NCBI GenBank assembly: GCA_944383415.1
Contig: CALWPK010000012.1
Location: 1 to 38,120 of the forward strand
Length of the DNA stretch: 38,120 nt
Origin: an uncultured Clostridia bacterium
Lineage (GTDB): Bacteria > Bacillota > Clostridia > Christensenellales > UBA1242
Direction of reading: 5' to 3'
Part shown: positions 25,593 to 34,118 of the stretch, one piece after another
How positions within the stretch are numbered: the first letter of the stretch is position 1
Layout of the letters: the number at the start of each line of letters is the position of its first letter
The notes under the pieces: model-generated
What the model was told of the DNA's origin: nothing
Databases searched by the model: none
What the model saw: only the letters and a program-made list of their open reading frames with translations
Program-made: the position numbers and the translations under genes

Positions 25593-28289
25593 TCAATTAT
25601 TATCCTTGTTCATACAACAATTTTTGTATTTTTTTCCACTACCGCAAGGGCAAAGATCGTTTCGTCCGATGTGAGATGAATTTGATTTTGCTCTAGTCAA
25701 TTCGGATCTATTTTGATTGCCTGCTAGGATAGGACCTTTTTGTGTCGCTGGGATAATCCTAACGTTTACATTAGTCCTAAACAAGATAGAAGCAGTATAT
25801 TCACGTATGTCTGATATGATTTTATCAAACATTTCAAAACCTTGATTTTTATATGCAACAATAGGATCTTTTTGTCCATAAGCAAGTATCCCAATCTCGT
25901 TTCTAAGTGTGTTCATTGCGTCTATATGATCGGTCCAGAATTTATCTACCACACGCAATAGTCTATCTCGTTCAATGATAGAGAAGTCCATCCCTAATTT
26001 CTTGATTTCAGACACTTTCTGCTCATAAATGTCTATGATTTTTTCTGCCACTATTTGACTAGCGGTGTTGACATCTGTATCTTCTAGCATTTCTTGAGTA
26101 ATTAAATTAGAGCCCTTTTTGAGCAATTTATCTTCTAGTGCTTTATTTAATTCGTCAAGATCCCATTCATAACTCGGTTTTGTTTCGTCTAAATAGGCAG
26201 AACAAATATCGAACACATATTCTTTCAGCATCTCAACGATCTGTGGGTGAATATCCACGCCGTCTAGCACTTTGTCTCGCTCTGCATAAATTATCTGACG
26301 TTGTTTATTCAAAACTTCATCATATTCAAGCACATTTTTTCTTATGCTGAAATTCATTGCCTCCACTTTCTTTTGAGCAGTCTCAAAAAATCTTGTCAAG
26401 ATCTTTGATTGCAGAGGCATATCTTCATTACCACGAAAGGCTAGTGAAAACCAGTTTTTCATCCTATCTTCGCCGAATCGTTGAGGTAGATCGTCCTCTA
26501 ATGAAATGAAGAATATGCTAGATCCTGGATCGCCTTGACGTCCAGCACGTCCACGTAATTGATTGTCAATTCTACGAGATTCGTGTCTTTCAGTGCCTAA
26601 TATGTGCAAACCACCCAATTCAATGACTTTTTGCTTTTCTTCATCGGTTATCTTTTTGAAATCTTTATAGTATTTGGTATACTTATCTTTTAATTGTTTC
26701 TCTTCTTCATTCAGATTGGAATTGTAAGTTGTGATTTTTTCTAATACAGCGGGTTCTATGTTTTCGTTGAGCATCTTTTGTTTTGCCAAGAATTCAGGAT
26801 TCCCGCCGAGCAGAATATCTGTACCACGTCCAGCCATATTTGTCGCGATTGTTACTGCACCAACTCTACCTGATTGAGCGACAATTTGACCTTCTTTTTC
26901 GTGATTTTTTGCATTCAGAAGATTGTGTGGAATGCCCAATTTTTTAATCTCTTTGCTGATTCGCTCAGATTTTTCTACCGATGCGGTACCTACCAATATT
27001 GGCTGACCCTTTTTGAATTTTTCCTGAATTTCTTCTACAATTGCCTTGTATTTTGCCTCTTCTGTGTAGAAAATCATATCTTGTTCATCAATTCTGAGCA
27101 CTGGCTTATTAGTAGGGATGGTGACAACGTCTAGGTTGTAAATTTTATTGAATTCGCTCTCTTCAGTTTTCGCCGTACCAGTCATACCGCTAAGTTTGCT
27201 ATATAGTTTAAAATAGTTCTGTAGCGTGATGGTGGCAAGCGTTTTATTTTCTTCTTTTATCTTCACATTTTCTTTGGCTTCAATGGCTTGGTGCAGTCCG
27301 TCAGAGTATCGTCTACCATTCATTATACGACCAGTGAATTCATCTACAATCAGCACCTCATCATTTTTGATAATATAGTTAATATCTCTTTTCATTAGAT
27401 AATTAGCACGTAAGGCATTGTTTATATGGTGATTGATTTCAAGATTGTTGATATCTGATAGATTTTCCAATTTAAAATATTTTTCTGCTTTGGCTACACC
27501 TGTCTCTGTCAAACGAATTTGTTTCCTCTTTATATCTATATCTACATCTTCATTTTTCAAAGTTTTTGCGAATTTGTCAGCAATAACATATAATTCGCTA
27601 GTTTTCCCTCCCATACCAGAGATAATAAGCGGAGTACGCGCTTCATCAATCAAAATTGAATCCACCTCGTCTACGATGCAAAAATGATGTCCGCGTTGCA
27701 CTTTGTAATTTTTGTTGACCTGCATATTATCGCGCAGATAATCAAAGCCAAATTCATTATTGGTTCCATAGGTTATATCGCACTGATACGCCTTTTTCTT
27801 TTCCTCAGGAGATTGACCAGATAGCGTGACGCCAATCGTCAGACCCAAAAATTTGTACAACTTTCCCATTGCTTCCGCTTGGGAAGTGGCAAGGTATTCG
27901 TTGACCGTGATTAAATGGACGTTTTTTCCCGTGAGAGCGTTTAGATAAACAGCAGTGGTTGCAGTGAGCGTTTTACCTTCACCAGTCTTCATCTCTGCGA
28001 TACGTCCTTGATGCAAAACAACGCCACCAATCAGTTGGACGTGGAAATGACGTTGGTTCAAAACTCTTGAAGCGGCCTCGCGAACGACAGCAAACGCATC
28101 AGGCAGGATACTGTTGGTGGTTTCGCCGTTTTTTAATCTCTCTTTTAAAATGTCTGTCTGAGATTGAAGTTCGCTGTCAGTCATCTTTGCATAGAAGTCC
28201 GCTTTGTCTTCAATCTTTTTGACAATTTTTTCGATTTTCATTAAACTTCGTTTATTATCAGAAGCAAATAAATAAGAAAATAATCCCAT
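25593..28289 (-). CDS. secA: preprotein translocase ATPase SecA
   Basis: 898 residues, close to the normal SecA length. It drives Sec-dependent export through SecYEG. Walker A MKTGEGKT (100-107), GFDYLRDN (181-188) and the DEVD box (207-210) mark the first nucleotide-binding fold. The preprotein cross-linking domain follows, then the second fold with GTASVEKSE and NMAGRGTDILLGG, the RGRAGRQGDPGSS arginine-finger region and the helical scaffold/wing (WTDHIDAMNTLRNEIG). The extreme C-terminus keeps the zinc SEC-C motif CPCGSGKKYKNCC, used for SecB or membrane contact. ATG is preceded by AAAAAAGGAATGAATT. It is a single-gene unit divergent from the downstream methyltransferase. The giant neighbouring surface protein is a probable Sec client, but adjacency alone does not prove it. 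Confidence 0.97.
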   Translation of the reverse strand: MGLFSYLFASDNKRSLMKIEKIVKKIEDKADFYAKMTDSELQSQTDILKERLKNGETTNSILPDAFAVVREAASRVLNQRHFHVQLIGGVVLHQGRIAEMKTGEGKTLTATTAVYLNALTGKNVHLITVNEYLATSQAEAMGKLYKFLGLTIGVTLSGQSPEEKKKAYQCDITYGTNNEFGFDYLRDNMQVNKNYKVQRGHHFCIVDEVDSILIDEARTPLIISGMGGKTSELYVIADKFAKTLKNEDVDIDIKRKQIRLTETGVAKAEKYFKLENLSDINNLEINHHINNALRANYLMKRDINYIIKNDEVLIVDEFTGRIMNGRRYSDGLHQAIEAKENVKIKEENKTLATITLQNYFKLYSKLSGMTGTAKTEESEFNKIYNLDVVTIPTNKPVLRIDEQDMIFYTEEAKYKAIVEEIQEKFKKGQPILVGTASVEKSERISKEIKKLGIPHNLLNAKNHEKEGQIVAQSGRVGAVTIATNMAGRGTDILLGGNPEFLAKQKMLNENIEPAVLEKITTYNSNLNEEEKQLKDKYTKYYKDFKKITDEEKQKVIELGGLHILGTERHESRRIDNQLRGRAGRQGDPGSSIFFISLEDDLPQRFGEDRMKNWFSLAFRGNEDMPLQSKILTRFFETAQKKVEAMNFSIRKNVLEYDEVLNKQRQIIYAERDKVLDGVDIHPQIVEMLKEYVFDICSAYLDETKPSYEWDLDELNKALEDKLLKKGSNLITQEMLEDTDVNTASQIVAEKIIDIYEQKVSEIKKLGMDFSIIERDRLLRVVDKFWTDHIDAMNTLRNEIGILAYGQKDPIVAYKNQGFEMFDKIISDIREYTASILFRTNVNVRIIPATQKGPILAGNQNRSELTRAKSNSSHIGRNDLCPCGSGKKYKNCCMNKDNN

Positions 28290-28476
28290 AATTCATTCCT
28301 TTTTTGTGAAATTCAATAATATATTTCTTCTATAGAATTAAGAAAAAATATTTAATGTAATTTAATTTCGAATATAATTTTATCAAATTTTCCTAGTTTT
28401 GTCCACTATTTAACAATTCTATTCAGGATTAGATTGCGGTTCGTAATGAATTTTTGATAGAAATGATATCAATTTG

Positions 28477-28505
28477 TTGCAAAATTTGTTTTTTATTGCT
28501 ATACT
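28477..28505 (+). promoter_or_regulatory. promoter of the trmH-like gene
   Basis: TTGCAA (28477-28482), 17-nt spacer, TATACT (28500-28505). It lies inside the longest open frame, so translation must begin after it. This supports the GTG at 28531. Confidence 0.65.
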
Positions 28506-28530
28506 ATTTTTAATTTTTTTGGGGAAAATT

Positions 28531-29355
28531 GTGAGGATTTTAAAAATTAGCAAAGAAAACGGAATTTTTCAACAAATCTTGTCTATTAAGGAGAATAGGA
28601 ATAAGCGCAAGGTCTTGAATAAGATTTTTGTAGAAGGAGTGCAAAATATAAACGATGCATTGAATAATGGCTGGGAAATTGATTCACTCTTTTTCGCTGA
28701 CTTCAACAATTTATCAGGTTGGGCAAAAAATATTGTCAATAACTATAGCACGAATAATTATGAATTGACTCTTCCTCTGATGAAAAAATTGAGTGACAAA
28801 ACTGATACAAGTGAACTAGTGGCAATATTCAAAATGAAAGAACAAGAAATTACTATAAAGAGTGAAAATCCAATTTTGCTATTTTTAGATAGGCCGAGCA
28901 AGAAGGGAAATTTCGGCAACATTTTACGCAGTGCAGATGCTTTCAATGTTGATTTAGTTTTGTATTCTGGTCATAGTGTTGATATTTATGATCACGAAGT
29001 GATTTCAGCCTCAATGGGTTCTTTTTTTAAAATACCTTTCAAATTTTTGAGTTCAAATTTAGAATTTGAAAATTTTATTGAGAACGCAAAGATGAGATTC
29101 CCAAATCTAAAAATCGTGGCGACTTCTTTGCAGGCAGAAAAATCTATAGACAAAGAAAATTTCACAGGTCCTATCATACTTTTAATGGGAAACGAAAGAG
29201 CAGGATTAGGCAAACATTATTATGAATTGGCAGATAGTGTGGTGAAAATTGATATGAACGAAAATATAGATTCATTAAATTTGGCGTGCGCTACTAGTGT
29301 GTTTTTGTACGAAATCAATAGGCAAAGAGGTTATAAATATGAAAAAAGGAATTAG
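28531..29355 (+). CDS. TrmH/SpoU-family RNA 2'-O-methyltransferase
   Basis: 274 residues from the GTG at 28531, chosen because the promoter lies upstream of it and the 19 residues before it are a run of hydrophobics overlapping promoter DNA. The N-terminal substrate domain (KVLNKIFVEGVQNINDAL) precedes the SPOUT methyltransferase domain. Motif 1 GNFGNILRSADAF is at about 126-138, motif 2 LLMGNERAGLG near 230, and motif 3 SLNLACATSVFLYE near 250-263. It belongs to the TrmH/RlmB superfamily and is a second SpoU enzyme besides RlmB. The target (rRNA or tRNA) cannot be told. The end overlaps the next gene by 17 nt. Confidence 0.8.
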   Translation: MRILKISKENGIFQQILSIKENRNKRKVLNKIFVEGVQNINDALNNGWEIDSLFFADFNNLSGWAKNIVNNYSTNNYELTLPLMKKLSDKTDTSELVAIFKMKEQEITIKSENPILLFLDRPSKKGNFGNILRSADAFNVDLVLYSGHSVDIYDHEVISASMGSFFKIPFKFLSSNLEFENFIENAKMRFPNLKIVATSLQAEKSIDKENFTGPIILLMGNERAGLGKHYYELADSVVKIDMNENIDSLNLACATSVFLYEINRQRGYKYEKRN

Positions 29356-30136
29356 TTTTTACTTTGGATTTGATAATGATGTTGAAGAACGGGTCAAAAT
29401 GATAAAGGATGCGGGCTTCGACGCGGTAATAACGAATGCGGATAAAAAGTTTGATCATCAAAATGGAACGATAAAAAAGCAATGTAGGTTATTCAAAAAA
29501 TATGGATTGAATTTATCGAGCCTACATTTTCGATATGAAAGCAAAAATTTACACTATTTTTGGGAAAGCGGTAGACAGGGCGAAAAACTCAAGAAAAAAC
29601 TTATCAAGGATGTGAAAATTGCTAAGAAATATGGTTTTCCTTGCGTTGTTGTACATTTGCAAGGTGTCTATTCTAAAATTGGTGAAAATAGGTTACTTGA
29701 AGTTTTGGATTTTTGTGAAAGGCTAAACATAATGCTTGCGGTTGAAAATATCAATAATAATCTATCTTTGTTTTTAAAAATTTTCAAAAATATCAATCAT
29801 AATATGTTGAGAATTTGCTACGATTCGGGACATAATAATGTTTATAATAAAAATTTCGATTATTTAGGGCATTTCAAGGACAAATTGATAGCATTACATC
29901 TGCACGATAATGACGGAAATTCTGATCAACACACACTGAATAGATTTGGCTCAATAGATTGGGATATGGTCGCAAAAAGGTTGGCAAAATGTGATAACAT
30001 TTTGGATAATATTTCATTAGACTACGAAATTTTTTATAAACAGAATGAGTTACTTGATTGCAGAAGTTGTCTATTTGAAATTAAAAAGCAGGCGGATGAA
30101 TTGGAAGAAAAAATTAAAAATTATATCGAAAATTAA
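29339..30136 (+). CDS. xylose isomerase-like TIM barrel protein (sugar phosphate isomerase/epimerase)
   Basis: 265 residues, AP-endonuclease-2/xylose-isomerase superfamily (PF01261-like). It begins MKKGISFYFGFDNDVEERV, with strand-helix repeats throughout. Candidate metal ligands are in CVVVHLQG, LAVENI, CYDSGHN and the LHLHDNDGNSDQH segment (about 200-212), followed by RFGSIDW, which is very typical of the family. The ATG at 29339 lies inside the end of the methyltransferase gene, so translation is coupled. The substrate is unknown; relatives include sugar epimerases, inosose dehydratases and endonuclease IV. The clustering with a methyltransferase gives no pathway hint. Confidence 0.8.
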   Translation: MKKGISFYFGFDNDVEERVKMIKDAGFDAVITNADKKFDHQNGTIKKQCRLFKKYGLNLSSLHFRYESKNLHYFWESGRQGEKLKKKLIKDVKIAKKYGFPCVVVHLQGVYSKIGENRLLEVLDFCERLNIMLAVENINNNLSLFLKIFKNINHNMLRICYDSGHNNVYNKNFDYLGHFKDKLIALHLHDNDGNSDQHTLNRFGSIDWDMVAKRLAKCDNILDNISLDYEIFYKQNELLDCRSCLFEIKKQADELEEKIKNYIEN

Positions 30137-30202
30137 TTTCTTAAATGAGATTCTTCAAAATCATATTAAAGTCATAAAAAATTTATATTTTATTTAAAAT
30201 AA

Positions 30203-30231
30203 TTGACATAATTTTGATAATTTTTTATAAT
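30203..30231 (+). promoter_or_regulatory. consensus promoter of the small membrane-protein gene
   Basis: Exact consensus: TTGACA (30203-30208), 17-nt spacer, TATAAT (30226-30231), followed by a full AGGAGGT ribosome binding site at 30241. This predicts strong constitutive expression. Confidence 0.85.
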
Positions 30232-30251
30232 AAAAATAATAGGAGGTATCT

Positions 30252-30569
30252 ATGGCAAATTCATCAAAGAGTTCAAAATCAAGCAGTTCTAGTTCAAGAC
30301 GTAGCGGTTGGGGACTAAACAAAATTTCATTTTGGACAATTGTAGCAGTAACAGTTTTGTATGCAATCGCTCTGATCCTTTCAGCGTGCGGTATTAATGC
30401 GACCGTAATCAATGCTTTACAAGGTATCGCAACTGCTATTATGATTGTTATCGTTGCAATTTTGGCTTGGAAGTACGTTCGTTCTAAACAAATGATTTGG
30501 AAAGTTTTGTACTTTATTTGTCTTTTGATTGTGATTGCAGGTATTATCGTTCCACTTGTTCTTTCATAA
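30252..30569 (+). CDS. small Ser-rich three-helix membrane protein
   Basis: 105 residues. The N-terminal 20 residues are almost only Ser, Lys and Arg (SSKSSKSSSSSSRRSG), followed by three hydrophobic helices at about 28-46, 52-72 and 83-104 with short polar turns. I recognise it as a kind of conserved hypothetical found in Clostridia, but no function is known to me. A perfect promoter, an AGGAGGT ribosome binding site and an immediate terminator make it a highly expressed monocistronic gene. Confidence 0.75.
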   Translation: MANSSKSSKSSSSSSRRSGWGLNKISFWTIVAVTVLYAIALILSACGINATVINALQGIATAIMIVIVAILAWKYVRSKQMIWKVLYFICLLIVIAGIIVPLVLS

Positions 30570-30581
30570 TTAATTGCATCT

Positions 30582-30610
30582 AAAAGCAATGTCTAGGCAT
30601 TGCTTTTTTT
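30582..30610 (+). terminator. terminator of the small membrane-protein gene
   Basis: AAAAGCAATG (30582-30591) pairs exactly with CATTGCTTTT (30598-30607) around TCTAGG, with the T-run continuing. Confidence 0.9.
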
Positions 30611-30651
30611 ATTGAAAAATTTAATCATCGTCACTTTATTAAATCATTTAT

Positions 30652-30680
30652 TTGACAAAATATTCGAATTATTTTAATAT
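30652..30680 (+). promoter_or_regulatory. promoter, leaderless configuration
   Basis: TTGACA (30652-30657), 17-nt spacer, TAATAT (30675-30680), then exactly 6 nt to the ATG at 30687. No Shine-Dalgarno sequence is present. Confidence 0.75.
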
Positions 30681-30686
30681 GATTAT

Positions 30687-32255
30687 ATGAGTAAAGAGAT
30701 CTCTTACAATGAAGAAAAGAAACAGTTTGAAATAAAAAAATTTGATTTGTCAGTTCATATTCATTTGAAAAATTTTTTGATTATTTTGCTTTGTTTTGGG
30801 ATAACATTTTTGTTTTTCTTATTTTGCAATCCGAATTCTTTTTTATATGTGTTCAACAACAATCCTGATCAGAATTGGTATATAACAATGGGTGAGGGAA
30901 TGCTGGCAGGGAAAGTCCCTTATAAAGACTTGTTTGAGCAAAAGGGACCACTAGTATATTTTGCTTATGCTTTGGTGGCGTTGTTCAATAATAATTATGT
31001 CGGTGCATTTTTATTTGAAATAATTTTTGGTGTTGCATTTTTGTATACCGCTTATAAAATTTTAAAACGATATTTATCTGAAAAATCTAGTATTATATTA
31101 CTTTTTTTGACAGCATTTTTAACATTTACGTCGTACTATACTCTTTTAGGATATGGTTCGGTAGAGTTTTATAGTTTACCATTTTTGAATTATATTTTAT
31201 TAACGTTTTTGGAGTTCATAGAGGACGACAAACAATTTAATGTATTACGTAGCATTGGTATAGGACTAAGCATTAGCATATTATTTTGGATTAAATACAC
31301 TATGCTAATATTACCAATCGCGATTATGATAATGTGGATTGTAATGTGTATCAAAAATAAAAAGATCAAGCAAATGTTTATTTCAATTGGTCTAATGATA
31401 ATTAGTTTCATCATTGTCACAATTCCAATATTCATTTATTACGCTGTCAACGATGCTTTATACGATCTATTTTATGTGTATTTTTATGTTAATCTATTTA
31501 TTTATTCGGACAATCCTGTCAATTTGTGGACCAATATAAGATTAATGATAAGTCTAGGGAATATTAATTTTGTTTTTATGATTTTGGCAGTTGTATTCTA
31601 TTTCAAAATGTTTGCAAAAAAGGGATATTTTATTCTATCGGCGTTTTTATTCAATATATTGCTTTTGCTGTTGCAAGACTGTCACGTCAATTACTTTGTA
31701 ATATTGATACCATTCGCTGTGCTAGGGTGTGCACTATTGTTTAAAAATTTATCAGAATTTAAAATTAATGAAATTGCAAAAAAAGTTTTAGCAATAATAA
31801 TGTGTATAGCAGTTTTTCCAATAGGGTATGCTATTAGCGGTGTTACTAGAGAATTAGGCAAAAGCAAGGATGATTATGCTCAATTTCAAGTAGCAAAGGA
31901 CATTCATACCATATCTGATCAATTTAATATAGAAGATCCAACCTTGTTTTGCTACAAAATATATGACTACGCTTTTTATAATGTTGCAGGTATTGTTCCT
32001 ACAGAAAAATTTTGGGTATTAAATTTCTTTAGAAATCAAAATTTTCCTGAATTAGACAATAGTTTAATTGAGTCTATAGAGAGTCAGAGTTGTGATTTTG
32101 TGGTGGTTTTCACTAGCGTTTATGAAGAAGAAAAAGATTGGTTAGAACAGTATTATACTGTATATGATTCTTATTATTCATCATATTATAGACAAAATTT
32201 TACTCAAAGAGAATTGGACGTAAAATTGATGATAAGTAATAATTTGATAAGTTAA
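30687..32255 (+). CDS. polytopic membrane glycosyltransferase-like protein (PMT/GT39-like)
   Basis: 522 residues with about ten or more hydrophobic segments from residue 28 to about 390 and a soluble C-terminal part. After the first helix comes DQNWYITMGEGMLAGKVPY (61-79) then DLFEQKGPLVYF (81-92). This acidic-loop pattern (D...GKxPYxDxFxxKGP) is shared by many polyprenol-phosphate-sugar dependent glycosyltransferases of the GT-C fold. Such enzymes transfer sugars to cell-wall polymers, lipids or proteins on the outer face of the membrane. The donor and acceptor here are unknown. The stop is directly adjacent, with no gap, to the stop of the convergent gene at 32256. Confidence 0.7.
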   Translation: MSKEISYNEEKKQFEIKKFDLSVHIHLKNFLIILLCFGITFLFFLFCNPNSFLYVFNNNPDQNWYITMGEGMLAGKVPYKDLFEQKGPLVYFAYALVALFNNNYVGAFLFEIIFGVAFLYTAYKILKRYLSEKSSIILLFLTAFLTFTSYYTLLGYGSVEFYSLPFLNYILLTFLEFIEDDKQFNVLRSIGIGLSISILFWIKYTMLILPIAIMIMWIVMCIKNKKIKQMFISIGLMIISFIIVTIPIFIYYAVNDALYDLFYVYFYVNLFIYSDNPVNLWTNIRLMISLGNINFVFMILAVVFYFKMFAKKGYFILSAFLFNILLLLLQDCHVNYFVILIPFAVLGCALLFKNLSEFKINEIAKKVLAIIMCIAVFPIGYAISGVTRELGKSKDDYAQFQVAKDIHTISDQFNIEDPTLFCYKIYDYAFYNVAGIVPTEKFWVLNFFRNQNFPELDNSLIESIESQSCDFVVVFTSVYEEEKDWLEQYYTVYDSYYSSYYRQNFTQRELDVKLMISNNLIS

Positions 32256-33131
32256 TTAAATTGTAAAAGTAGAATTTGCATTAGTTCCTATTTCTGAGAT
32301 ATTATAACCTGCCTTTTCCAATTCAATCACGCTACTTTCGTTTAATGGCAAAAAACTGGAATCAATATCTAATTGTGAAGCAAATTTTCGCAAAAACTTT
32401 GTGGTGATGAATGTCGGATTAATTGATTGGGTTTTATAAAAGGTAGAAATTTCGTCCAACAGTTTTGTTCTATAAGTATTTGCAGATTTAGATAAGTACA
32501 ATAGAGGTTTTTCACACATTTTTGCTTGAATGATTGGCTCTTCCATAAAACCAATATATCCATTGATATTTCCCCATAATGGGTGAATTTTTTCAGAATG
32601 CTCAAACAAATTAGGATTTGTTTGATATAATTCATCAATGATATCGACAAATTTTTGAACGTGGTCATAGTCTGTATAAAGAACCAGAGTATCAATCCTA
32701 GAAGATGGTGAAAATTTAAAATGAGTAGGGAGATTCTTTTGAGCACAGGCAATAGTCAGTAAAGATGCTAGTTCATAAACATTACTAGGGAGTAGACGTA
32801 AATACAATCTACATTCGGTTTTTACCTTTTCAGAATTATTGATTTTAACGTGTACGAATTCGTCAGTTTCGATATTTATTTGTTTATCGTCTTGTATTAA
32901 TGTTTTAATTTTTTCAATAAATTTTTTACGTTCTTTCTCAAAAAATGCTGAATTGAGTAAATTTTCATCATTTTTCTGGTCTTGATTGTCATATAAGACA
33001 AAATAACCATACTTGCCAGCATCACCGATAGTTCCTTTATAATTCATATATTCTACAATACAATCATAAATTTGCTTTTGGGTTGGCATCTTCACAGTTT
33101 TTAGAAATTCAAATTTTGTTGATAAACTCAT
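32256..33131 (-). CDS. HopA1-like protein of unknown function
   Basis: 291 residues, soluble. The middle section has CRLYLRLLPSNVYELASLL (107-125), RIDTLVLYTDYD (145-156) and GYIGFMEEP (191-199). This order (RLYLN-like strand, a VLY segment, then a G-x-G-F-x-EEP loop) resembles the HopA1 family, known as a Pseudomonas type III effector and from RiPP clusters. The similarity is from memory and weak; no type III or RiPP genes are visible here. The start has AAGGAGATAAT before the ATG. It is transcribed toward the glycosyltransferase with zero intergenic distance. Confidence 0.5.
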   Translation of the reverse strand: MSLSTKFEFLKTVKMPTQKQIYDCIVEYMNYKGTIGDAGKYGYFVLYDNQDQKNDENLLNSAFFEKERKKFIEKIKTLIQDDKQINIETDEFVHVKINNSEKVKTECRLYLRLLPSNVYELASLLTIACAQKNLPTHFKFSPSSRIDTLVLYTDYDHVQKFVDIIDELYQTNPNLFEHSEKIHPLWGNINGYIGFMEEPIIQAKMCEKPLLYLSKSANTYRTKLLDEISTFYKTQSINPTFITTKFLRKFASQLDIDSSFLPLNESSVIELEKAGYNISEIGTNANSTFTI

Positions 33132-33314
33132 ATTATCTCCTTATGGTAAGTATATCAGATTCGTTTTTATAAATCAATAAGTATATTAAATTTTATATAA
33201 TGCTAAATTTATAAATTTGCATAAACAACTTGAAGCACACTAACTATTTTAAAAAATTTTTATATTAACTAAAATATTAAATTTTTTTATATTGAAATAA
33301 ATTTTCTTAGAAAA

Positions 33315-33983
33315 CTATCGTGCTAAATTATAACTATTGTCAATTTGAGCGAACAATTTTTCGTTAGACATTGAATAGTCAAGGGGTATAGTTATCCAAT
33401 GTTTTTTGTTCATATGGAAACCTGGAAATATAGTGTGGTTGTCTATTAATTTGTCTATCATTTTATTATCTGCTTTTAAATCAATAATTTCTATTAGTTC
33501 GTTTCTGTTTGCATCTATTTTGTTATAATTAATAGTCAATATTGCTGCATACCATTTTTTATTGTCTTGTCTACGCAAAATAGCATTGTTAGGCGATTTT
33601 TCCCACAAAAATTCTAAGTCATCATTATATTTGCTTTTAACATATTTAATAATGTCTTGGCATTGTTTACTTTTAAATATTGTTTTCTCAAAACAATTTA
33701 TTTTTATATTGTTTAATTCATGTAAATATTCTGTTCTTAATTTGCCCACAAAAGAACCACTCACGTCATTCATTTTGTGCAAAACATATTCATCATTAGT
33801 GCTGTAATCTATAAGTTTAGTTAAAACATTTCCTAAATTATCAATGAAAACTTTTAATATAAATTGGTTGTCAAAAATTTGTTTAGAAAAAATGTATTTA
33901 TTGCCTTCTAATATAAAACCATATTCAGTTAGTTTATTACAATTCATAACTGAGTCTTTAAATAATTCATATTCATTTACCAT
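33315..33983 (-). CDS. MmcQ/YjbR-family protein with N-terminal extension
   Basis: 222 residues. The C-terminal half (about 118-222) is a CyaY-like MmcQ/YjbR domain: WEKSPNNAILRRQDNKKWYA, LIEIIDLKAD, and FPGFHMNKKHWITIPLD leading to a final short helix. These proteins have a double-wing fold and are suspected DNA-binding proteins. The N-terminal half (1-115) is an extra beta-rich domain (IFSKQIFDNQFILKVFID, VLTKLIDYSTNDEYVLHK) that I have seen joined to MmcQ in Clostridia, function unknown. The ATG lies 6 nt after a TATAAT on the minus strand with no Shine-Dalgarno sequence. Confidence 0.75.
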   Translation of the reverse strand: MVNEYELFKDSVMNCNKLTEYGFILEGNKYIFSKQIFDNQFILKVFIDNLGNVLTKLIDYSTNDEYVLHKMNDVSGSFVGKLRTEYLHELNNIKINCFEKTIFKSKQCQDIIKYVKSKYNDDLEFLWEKSPNNAILRRQDNKKWYAAILTINYNKIDANRNELIEIIDLKADNKMIDKLIDNHTIFPGFHMNKKHWITIPLDYSMSNEKLFAQIDNSYNLAR

Positions 33984-33989
33984 GCTTTA

Positions 33990-34018
33990 ATTATAACATA
34001 TATTAACTAATCTTTATA
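33990..34018 (-). promoter_or_regulatory. mmcQ-family gene promoter, leaderless configuration
   Basis: Minus strand TATAAT (33995-33990) with 6 nt to the ATG (33983). The -35 region 17 nt upstream (TATAAA) is a poor match, so only the -10 and its spacing are convincing. Confidence 0.5.
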
Positions 34019-34071
34019 TTATTTTTATCATTTATTTTTCTTAAAAATATTTATAACACCTGCTTCAAAAT

Positions 34072-34100
34072 TTTAAATAATAAAACTGATATGTTATAAT
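34072..34100 (+). promoter_or_regulatory. aldo/keto reductase promoter
   Basis: TTTAAA (34072-34077), 17-nt spacer, TATAAT (34095-34100). An ATG begins 6 nt later at 34107, but a GGGAGG lies at 34109-34114 before a second in-frame ATG at 34119. Confidence 0.6.
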
Positions 34101-34118
34101 TAATATATGGGAGGAAAG

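Noticed and set aside
28474..28530. Hydrophobic N-terminal extension of the TrmH-like protein (possible signal peptide)
   Set aside because: The region overlaps a TTGCAA-17-TATACT promoter, and RNA methyltransferases are cytoplasmic.
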